Part shown: piece after piece, positions 58,730-64,000 of the stretch
Layout: every line of letters begins with the position of its first letter
How positions within the stretch are numbered: the first letter of the stretch is position 1
From: Vicinamibacteria bacterium
Lineage (GTDB): Bacteria > Acidobacteriota > Vicinamibacteria > Fen-336
Direction of reading: 5' to 3'
DNA length: 64,000 nt
Assembly: GCA_035570235.1 (NCBI GenBank)
Contig: DATMML010000073.1
Location: 1-64,000 of the forward strand
The notes under the pieces: model-generated
Seen by the model: the letters and a program-made list of their open reading frames with translations, nothing else
Told to the model about the DNA's origin: nothing
Database searches by the model: none
Translations under genes and position numbers: made by a program

Positions 58730-59979
58730 CAGTGGGCGAGGCCGAGCAGGCCGCGCCGCATCATCTCCAGAGCCGCCTGCGAGGCCTGATAGCGGACGCG
58801 CTCGCGTCCGCCGGGAAAATGGACCTTGCGCACGCGTGTGCCCGCCGCCCCATCCAAGGCGAGGAAGACGAGGCCGACCGGCTTCTCCGCGCTCCCCCCG
58901 TCGGGGCCTGCGATGCCCGTGATACCCACCCCGATCGCGGTGCCCGCCGCCCGGCGCACTCCCGCGGCCATGGCCGCCGCGACCTCTGCCGAGACCGCGC
59001 CCACGGAATCAAGGAGAGCCGCCTCCACCCCCAGAAGCTCGGCCTTGGCGCGGTTGGAGTAGGTCACGTACGCCCGCTCCAGGAAACGACTGGCCCCCGG
59101 CACATCGGTGAGGCGCGCGGAGAGAAGGCCCCCCGTGCAGGACTCGGCCAGGGCCAGGGTCAGCCCCCGCTCGCGGAGGAGGTCGGCTACGACTTCCGGC
59201 AGCTCGCGCCCGTCCTCCCCATAGATGCGGCCGGGGAGGCTCTCGCGCAGCCCCGCGGCCAAAGCCTCGATCCGCGCTTGCGCCTCCGCCTCCGAAGCCC
59301 CGCTCGCGGTGAGGTGGAGCTCTACCTGGCCAGGTCCCCCCAGGATGGTCGTGCGCGGGTTGGTGAACGACTTGTAGACCGGCGCCACCGCCTGTTCGAC
59401 GTCACTCTCCGACATGGAGGCGATCTTGAGCACGCGCGTCCGAAGCACGGTGCCCCCCGCCCGGTCCCGGATCAGGGGCGAGACCTGCTCCTCGAACATC
59501 GGCTCCATCTCGGTCGGGGGGCCGGGCAGGAGGATGAGCACCCGGGCTCCGCTCTCCACGCGCTGGCCCGGCGCCGTGCCCCGAGGATTGGGCAGGACGA
59601 TGGCACCTTCGATCACATCCGCCTGCTTCTCGTTGACGGGCGCCATCTCCCGGAGATATCGGCGGAAGCGTTCCTTCAGCATCTCCAGGAGCCGGGGGTC
59701 CCGGTGAAGCCCGCGTCCGAGGGCGGCCGCCGCCGCCTCGCGGGTGAGATCGTCCTCCGTGGGACCCAGTCCCCCCGTCGCGATCACGATGTCGGCGCGG
59801 GCGAGCGCGGCGCGGAAGGCGGACTCAAGAAGGGCCGCGTCATCGGCGACCGTGACCCGCGACCCCACCTCCACGCCCAGCTCCCGCAGCCTTTCCGTCA
59901 GATAGAGGGCGTTGGTGTCGGAGCGGAGCGGGGTGAGGAGTTCGCTGCCCACGGCCAGGATCTCGGCCCGCAGGGTCAT
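58726..59979 (-). CDS. cinA: CinA: nicotinamide-nucleotide amidase / damage-inducible protein
   Basis: 417 residues. The N-terminal MoCF-like domain (EILAVGSELLTPLRSDTNALYL, VIATGGLGPTEDDLTREA, LLPGPPTEMEPM) is linked to ADP-ribose pyrophosphatase activity. The C-terminal CinA domain (LALAESCTGGLLSARLTDVPGASRFL, ITGIAGPDGGSAEKPVGLVF) deamidates nicotinamide mononucleotide. It is followed by the overlapping thpR gene and preceded by the overlapping pgpA gene. Confidence 0.94.
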   Translation of the reverse strand: MTLRAEILAVGSELLTPLRSDTNALYLTERLRELGVEVGSRVTVADDAALLESAFRAALARADIVIATGGLGPTEDDLTREAAAAALGRGLHRDPRLLEMLKERFRRYLREMAPVNEKQADVIEGAIVLPNPRGTAPGQRVESGARVLILLPGPPTEMEPMFEEQVSPLIRDRAGGTVLRTRVLKIASMSESDVEQAVAPVYKSFTNPRTTILGGPGQVELHLTASGASEAEAQARIEALAAGLRESLPGRIYGEDGRELPEVVADLLRERGLTLALAESCTGGLLSARLTDVPGASRFLERAYVTYSNRAKAELLGVEAALLDSVGAVSAEVAAAMAAGVRRAAGTAIGVGITGIAGPDGGSAEKPVGLVFLALDGAAGTRVRKVHFPGGRERVRYQASQAALEMMRRGLLGLAHW

Positions 59980-60473
59980 GTCAGGGGCCAGACGAGGAGC
60001 CCAACCCGGAGGATGAGGTTGGCGTAAATGCCGGCCATGACGTCATCCACCATGATCCCCCAGCCGCCCGGAAGCCGCTCGAAGTCGCGGGCGGGATAGG
60101 GCTTGACCACGTCCAGGAGGCGGAAGAGCACGAACCCGAAGATCACGATCCAGGGCCGGAAGGGCAGGGCCAGGAGAGAGACCCACATGCCGATCACCTC
60201 GTCCCAGACCACGATTGACGGGTCCTCCTGCCCCACCCGTCGGGCGACGTGGGAAGCGGCGGCCACCCCGACGAGGAAGAGGACCGCTGCCAAAGCGGCC
60301 TGCTGAGCAAGGGCGAGTCTCTGGAGGGGCCAGAAGAGCAGCACTCCGAGGGCGGAGCCCGCGGTGCCGGGGGCGAAGGGCGCGTATCCCGAGCCGAAAC
60401 CCGTGGCCAGAACCGTGGCGCAGGCGGTGATGAAGCGGGAGCGCGGGGCCGCGGGCGGAGCGGGATCGGCCAT
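59976..60473 (-). CDS. pgpA: Phosphatidylglycerophosphatase A
   Basis: 165 residues with four membrane helices. The family motifs are FGSGYAPFAPGTAGSALGVLLFW, VVWDEVIGMWVSLL and GGWGIMVDDVMAGIYANL. It dephosphorylates phosphatidylglycerophosphate. With gpsA and plsY it places three phospholipid genes in one transcript. Stop overlaps the cinA start (ATGA). Confidence 0.93.
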   Translation of the reverse strand: MADPAPPAAPRSRFITACATVLATGFGSGYAPFAPGTAGSALGVLLFWPLQRLALAQQAALAAVLFLVGVAAASHVARRVGQEDPSIVVWDEVIGMWVSLLALPFRPWIVIFGFVLFRLLDVVKPYPARDFERLPGGWGIMVDDVMAGIYANLILRVGLLVWPLT

Positions 60474-60489
60474 GGACGGGGATCATATC

Positions 60490-62142
60490 CTAGCGCCGGC
60501 GGAGCCGGCCCTCGGGATCGCGGGGGGCCACGCGCACGGTCTCGGAATGGGCAATGGCGACGCGGCCGCGCCCTCCGCGGGCGGGGCGCAGGTGCTTGCG
60601 CCGTGTCACGTGGACGTCCACCTGGGCCGCGGCCCGGGCGTCGCTGAAAAAAGCCGCCACCTCTGCCGCCTCCCTGAAGTCCTCTCCCCCCGCGCGGCCC
60701 TCCGGGTCCCGGAGTATGACTTGGGCCCCGGGCACGTCCCGGGCGTGCAGCCACACGTCCTCCGGACGCGCCACGTGAAAGGTCAAGTGATGGTTCTCTT
60801 TCGCCCCCCTCCCCACCAGCAGCGAGAACCCGCGCGCGGTGAGGTAATGGCGAGAGCCGGGCCTGGCCGTCGTACCCGACTCCCGTCCACCCCCGCCTCC
60901 TTCCGCTCCCCGCGGCGGCTCGAGGTCGGCGACGTCTCGGGCCTCGTGGAGGCGGGCCTCGCGGGCCCGCTCGGCTTCCAGGGCGACCCGCGTCTCCCCC
61001 AGGCGCGTCTCCACTTGGCGCCGCGCTTTCTCGATGCGCCGGGCCTTCTGGAAAAGGCGGTCCGCGTTGCCGGGGGCGGAGAGGGTCGGATCGACCGCCA
61101 CCAGCAGGTGCCGATCGGGGGCGTAGGGATCGGGGACCTCCGCTTTTCCCGCCACGGGAGCGAAGCTGCCCGGGGAGGCGAGGAGGGCCTCCGCTTCCCT
61201 CCGCAGCCGTGCCGCCTCGGGCAGGCCCTGGAGGTCCCCGAGGAGATGGGCCTCGAGCTGGGCGAGACGGCGCCCCTTACGACCGGCCTCCTGAAGGGCG
61301 CTCTTCCTCGCCCGCTCGAAGCGCGTCCCCCGCGAGCGAGCGAGCAGAAACAGAGAGGCGGCTTCGAGCCAGGAGGCAGGGTGAAGGGCCACGCGCTTAT
61401 GCCCCTCGAGGGGAAAAGGGGCGAGGGCCACAGCCTCGGGGGGAGCGAGGTCGGCGTCGTGCCACGTCGCCATCGGTCCGGGAGCGAGCAGGGTCGGGCG
61501 CGGAGAGGCCAGCCGGGTCCGCAGGGCGGCCAGTGACTCCGGCTGCCCGTCCAGCTCCCGCGCCAGAAGCGGGCCCAGGCCCGGGCAGACGCTGAGCAGC
61601 GCCCGGGGAAGGCTGCGCCCCGTGGCCGCGGCGGTGGCGGCCGCCGCGGCCAGGAGCCGCGGATCGACGCGGTCCCATTCTCGCTCCCCCGCCGCCGCCG
61701 GCAGCGGCCAAGCCGGTGGCCCCGCCCCCACCGTGGCGAGGGCGGCTCCCTCCACGATGAGCGTGAGGGCCGGCACTCCGGAAAGCCGAAGGACGAGGAG
61801 GGCCCGCCCGACGTCCATCACCACCGTCCTCTCTCCGAGAATGCGATGGAGCGCCGTGAGCCGGACTCCTCCCAGGTGCTTGCGGAGGAGCAGCAGGGCT
61901 TGTCGGGCGCCTCCCGGGGCCTCGTCCTCCGCCCCCTGGGCGAGAAAGCGGGCTTGGGTGCGGGGGAGACGGTAGAGACCGGCCGTGCCGGGGGCAGCCT
62001 CCAGCCAGAGCCAGTGATCCCGGTCCCCGGAAACCTCGAAAGCGATGGAATGCGGGCCGCCCAGGTGCGGCCGTCCCAAGTGTCGGCCCCGGACAAACGG
62101 CTCGAGTTCGGCGATCACGTGATCGAGGGTCAGGGAGTCCAT
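60490..62142 (-). CDS. rqcH: RqcH-type ribosome quality control protein (NFACT)
   Basis: 550 residues. NFACT-N domain (LDHVIAELEPFVRGRHLGRPHL, LLLLRKHLGGVRLTAL), two coiled-coil stretches (LQEAGRKGRRLAQLEAHLL; RIEKARRQVETRLGETRVALEA) and the NFACT-R domain (ISLLVGRGAKENHHLTFHVARPEDVWLHARDVPG). It binds split 50S subunits with peptidyl-tRNA and tags stalled chains with alanine. At the tRNA-contacting Asp-Arg position of the Bacillus protein this one has Gly-Glu-Arg (LGERTVV), a conservative change. Confidence 0.85.
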   Translation of the reverse strand: MDSLTLDHVIAELEPFVRGRHLGRPHLGGPHSIAFEVSGDRDHWLWLEAAPGTAGLYRLPRTQARFLAQGAEDEAPGGARQALLLLRKHLGGVRLTALHRILGERTVVMDVGRALLVLRLSGVPALTLIVEGAALATVGAGPPAWPLPAAAGEREWDRVDPRLLAAAAATAAATGRSLPRALLSVCPGLGPLLARELDGQPESLAALRTRLASPRPTLLAPGPMATWHDADLAPPEAVALAPFPLEGHKRVALHPASWLEAASLFLLARSRGTRFERARKSALQEAGRKGRRLAQLEAHLLGDLQGLPEAARLRREAEALLASPGSFAPVAGKAEVPDPYAPDRHLLVAVDPTLSAPGNADRLFQKARRIEKARRQVETRLGETRVALEAERAREARLHEARDVADLEPPRGAEGGGGGRESGTTARPGSRHYLTARGFSLLVGRGAKENHHLTFHVARPEDVWLHARDVPGAQVILRDPEGRAGGEDFREAAEVAAFFSDARAAAQVDVHVTRRKHLRPARGGRGRVAIAHSETVRVAPRDPEGRLRRR

Positions 62143-62171
62143 GCGGGGACGGCGCGGAAGGAAAGCGGGCC

Positions 62172-63167
62172 TCAGCCCTTAATGACGCGGGTGTGGAGGA
62201 TCCGATCGTGTAGGGCCCGCCGCGCGGGGTCGAAGAGCATGGGGACGAGGCCCAAGCCGGCAACGAGCACGCAGAGCGCCCCGAGGGCGGTCCTCAAGAG
62301 CGCCCGGAGGTAGCCGGCGGGACGGCCGGCCACGTCGACCACGCGCAGGCCAACCCAGATCTTGCCCAGGGTCTGGCCGGTGGTCCCTCCGAAATAGCCG
62401 CCGTAAAGGACGCCCAGAAAGGCCAGATAGGCGACAAGATAGGGCCAGGTGGGACGTAGCCCCCGAATCGGCACGTGGGCGGCGCGGCTGGCGAAGTAGA
62501 CGACTAGGGCCCAGAGGGAGCCCAGGAGGCCGAGGTCCGCGGCTGCCGCCTGGACCCGCTCGCGGAAGAAGGCCGGCCGCTCAACCGGGCGCACGCCGGG
62601 CGGGGCGGCGGGCACCTCCAGGGACCACTCGCGCGGTCGCCCTTCCTCGGGGCGGGGCTCGAGGCTGGGCGGCTCGCGGAGGAACTCTCCGCCCATTTCC
62701 AGCTCCGCCCCGCGGGAAGTGCCGCGGTGGAAATCGGTCTCCGGGGGACGAAGCGGGAGGTCCAGAGGGGGGGGCGGGAGGGAGTGGAAGTCGTCCCCGC
62801 CGTGGCTCCGCTCTCTTGCCGGCGCTTCGACCTCGGCGGGGGTGACGGGGGGGATCCCCTTCGCCTCCAGCGCGGGGGGCTCCGGCGGCGTCGCGGCTGG
62901 CTCCTCGCTGTCGAAGAGGGGCAGCCCCGCGTCCTCCGCCCTCTTGCGCTTGCGATGGCGAATCCGCTCCTTGACCTCATCCTTCCACGTCTTCTCTTTC
63001 TTGCGGAGGCCGGGGATCTCGCGCAGCGGCTCCGCCTTGCCCCGGGCGGGCGGGGTCAGGGGATCGGGGGCGAGCGCGCCCTCCACCGCGGGGGCCACCA
63101 CCGCCCCGCAGTAGAGACAACGCTCTTGGCCGGTCGCCAGGGCCTGACCGCAGGCCGGGCAGGTCAC
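62172..63167 (-). CDS. Zinc-ribbon RDD-family membrane protein
   Basis: 331 residues. An N-terminal zinc ribbon (CPACGQAL, then CLYCGAVV) leads to a long charged and Pro-rich cytoplasmic part (KKEKTWKDEVKERIRHRKRKRAED). The C-terminal RDD domain has three membrane helices (DLGLLGSLWALVVYFASRAA, WPYLVAYLAFLGVLYGGYFG with GTTGQTLGKIWVGLRVV, and ALLRTALGALCVLVAGLGLVPML). RDD proteins may act as small transporters or membrane sensors. The GTG start overlaps the preceding stop (GTGA). Confidence 0.8.
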   Translation of the reverse strand: MTCPACGQALATGQERCLYCGAVVAPAVEGALAPDPLTPPARGKAEPLREIPGLRKKEKTWKDEVKERIRHRKRKRAEDAGLPLFDSEEPAATPPEPPALEAKGIPPVTPAEVEAPARERSHGGDDFHSLPPPPLDLPLRPPETDFHRGTSRGAELEMGGEFLREPPSLEPRPEEGRPREWSLEVPAAPPGVRPVERPAFFRERVQAAAADLGLLGSLWALVVYFASRAAHVPIRGLRPTWPYLVAYLAFLGVLYGGYFGGTTGQTLGKIWVGLRVVDVAGRPAGYLRALLRTALGALCVLVAGLGLVPMLFDPARRALHDRILHTRVIKG

Positions 63168-63889
63168 CGGCGCGAGCCTCCCTCCCGGAGCATCGTCTCC
63201 GCCTGGCTCCGGAAGCGGAGCGCGAAAGGATAGGCGGGATCCTGGGGGGTCACGCGGTCGATGGCGGCGAGGGCGCCCTCGGCATCGCCCTGCTCGATGA
63301 GCCGGCGCGCCTCCGCGAGCGCCGGGTCAGCCGCGCTCATCGGCCCCAGGGGGGACGTCGGAAGGGCCATAACGCGCGGGGAGGGGACGCCGGCCAGACC
63401 GTCCACGAGGCGCTCCCAGGTGGAGGCGACGGTGCTGGCGAGGAGGGCAAAGCCAAGGGCCCAGAGGGCGACGAGGGCGTGACGGTGCCATCCCTCCCCC
63501 CGTCGAAACTCCGTCTCGGCTCCCGGAAAAGCAACCTCCGCAGCGGCCGAGAGTCTCCGCGCCCCGTCCTCCCGATCGGGGAGTTCCCCCGCTCGCTCGT
63601 GGTCGTCCAGGGGGGGCACGGCCCCAGCGGGAAGATCGCCCGCGCGCGCGCCATGGCCGGCCAGAACCGCGCCCTTGGACTCTTCGAGGCGGACGAGAGC
63701 GCGGCGCTCCTGCTCGGCGTCGGCGGCCTCCGCTTCCCGTCGTCCCTGGCGCGCACCCGCGTGGCCCCGGTCCTGGACCAAGATGCGCCCGAAGACGAGC
63801 CCCGCCTCCTGGCTTCGGCCACGCCGGAGGAGGCGCCGCCCCTTGGACAGCCAGCGCTGGGTCCCGTTCGGGGTGAGCCGCTTTACCAA
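63164..63889 (-). CDS. TPR-like protein with one membrane helix
   Basis: 241 residues. The start is a TTG at 63889; AGGAGG lies 11 bases upstream and directly precedes an out-of-frame ATG whose five-codon frame ends in the TTG. N-terminal part is TPR-like and basic (RRLLRRGRSQEAGLVFGRILV). One membrane helix (RHALVALWALGFALLASTVAS) precedes a C-terminal half-TPR (AEARRLIEQGDAEGALAAIDRV). Function unknown; it probably belongs with the RDD gene. Confidence 0.6.
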   Translation of the reverse strand: MVKRLTPNGTQRWLSKGRRLLRRGRSQEAGLVFGRILVQDRGHAGARQGRREAEAADAEQERRALVRLEESKGAVLAGHGARAGDLPAGAVPPLDDHERAGELPDREDGARRLSAAAEVAFPGAETEFRRGEGWHRHALVALWALGFALLASTVASTWERLVDGLAGVPSPRVMALPTSPLGPMSAADPALAEARRLIEQGDAEGALAAIDRVTPQDPAYPFALRFRSQAETMLREGGSRR

Positions 63890-63914
63890 GTAGCCCGCAT
63901 CCTCCTGATCTGCG

Positions 63915-63927
63915 CCTCATTATGAGG
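63915..63927. promoter_or_regulatory. 13-bp palindrome overlapping a CATAAT -10-like box
   Basis: CCTCAT, a central T, then ATGAGG. Read on the minus strand it includes CATAAT, positioned to drive the gene at 63889. It could be an operator or only the -10 region. Confidence 0.35.
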
Positions 63928-64000
63928 AAAGCCCCTGGGGGATTCAAGGCGAAAAACGCTGGCCCTCGGCCTCAAGGCGTGGGCGAGCACCACCCCGGAA

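Noticed and set aside
60490-62142. Loss of the Asp-Arg tRNA-contact motif in RqcH
   Set aside because: First aligned to ALHR, but the better alignment with the Bacillus protein places Gly-Glu-Arg there, a conservative change.

Overview
The window is about 70 percent GC and looks like one contig of a free-living soil or sediment bacterium, most plausibly Acidobacteriota. That is an inference from gene content: PEGA-domain Ser/Thr kinases, an FHA/GAF adenylate cyclase, a TIGR02757 protein, a bacterial deoxyhypusine-synthase-like enzyme and many TPR proteins. No rRNA or phylogenetic marker allows a firmer call. Translation uses GTG and TTG starts freely. Three genes have no ATG, GTG or TTG in a sensible position and seem to start at CTG. 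Several others have a TANNNT -10 box 6-10 bases before the start codon and no Shine-Dalgarno, so they are probably leaderless.

Region 1 (1 to about 4495) is the right end of an integrated element. It holds a truncated VapE-type replication ATPase, two small cysteine-rich proteins, an AlpA-like regulator and an unknown protein in one minus-strand operon. A divergent double ribbon-helix-helix regulator with a palindromic operator and a tyrosine integrase follow, and then an AT-rich junction. The left end lies outside the window. Region 2 (5006-20192) is mixed housekeeping DNA: a PilP/GspC-like anchor protein, PhzF, acetyltransferase, MazG, a thioredoxin/ECF sigma/anti-sigma operon, bacterioferritin, RNase D, a WD40 kinase, a decayed FAD oxidoreductase fragment, TIGR02757, a DHS-like enzyme, a secreted HhH protein, a tandem pair of phytoene-dehydrogenase-like oxidoreductases, DUF427 and tRNA-Leu(GAG).

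Region 3 (20198-29123) carries an internally duplicated polytopic membrane protein, a zinc-ribbon microprotein, an MFS exporter, an exported SurE, and a divergent c-di-GMP locus (MshEN-domain protein against response regulator and EAL protein). Region 4 (29120-38599) is an eight-gene operon with a recognisable sigma-70 promoter (TTGACA-N18-TAGAAT). It encodes a RodZ-like protein, an armadillo-like protein, DnaJ-TPR, a PP2C phosphatase, a PEGA kinase, a TPR/NHL protein, a secreted PEGA/PDZ protein and an FHA protein. It looks like a self-contained phospho-signalling module linking cytoplasm and envelope and is the most interesting system here. A second armadillo-like paralogue, a small membrane protein and a 1035-residue TPR protein sit just upstream.

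Region 5 (42862-47265) is the classical ffh-rpsP-khpA-rimM-trmD-rplS-rnhB operon, with a strong promoter upstream of ffh. Region 6 (47312-63889) continues on the minus strand with a cyclic-nucleotide-binding protein, ribBA, ribE, ribD, ftsY, a roadblock protein, a TPR protein, an HD-GYP phosphodiesterase, an adenylate cyclase, gpsA, plsY, thpR, cinA, pgpA, rqcH, a zinc-ribbon RDD protein and a TPR membrane protein. Many neighbours there overlap by ATGA or GTGA, indicating translational coupling. Together these genes cover riboflavin and phospholipid synthesis, co-translational targeting, ribosome maturation and rescue, and cyclic-nucleotide signalling.
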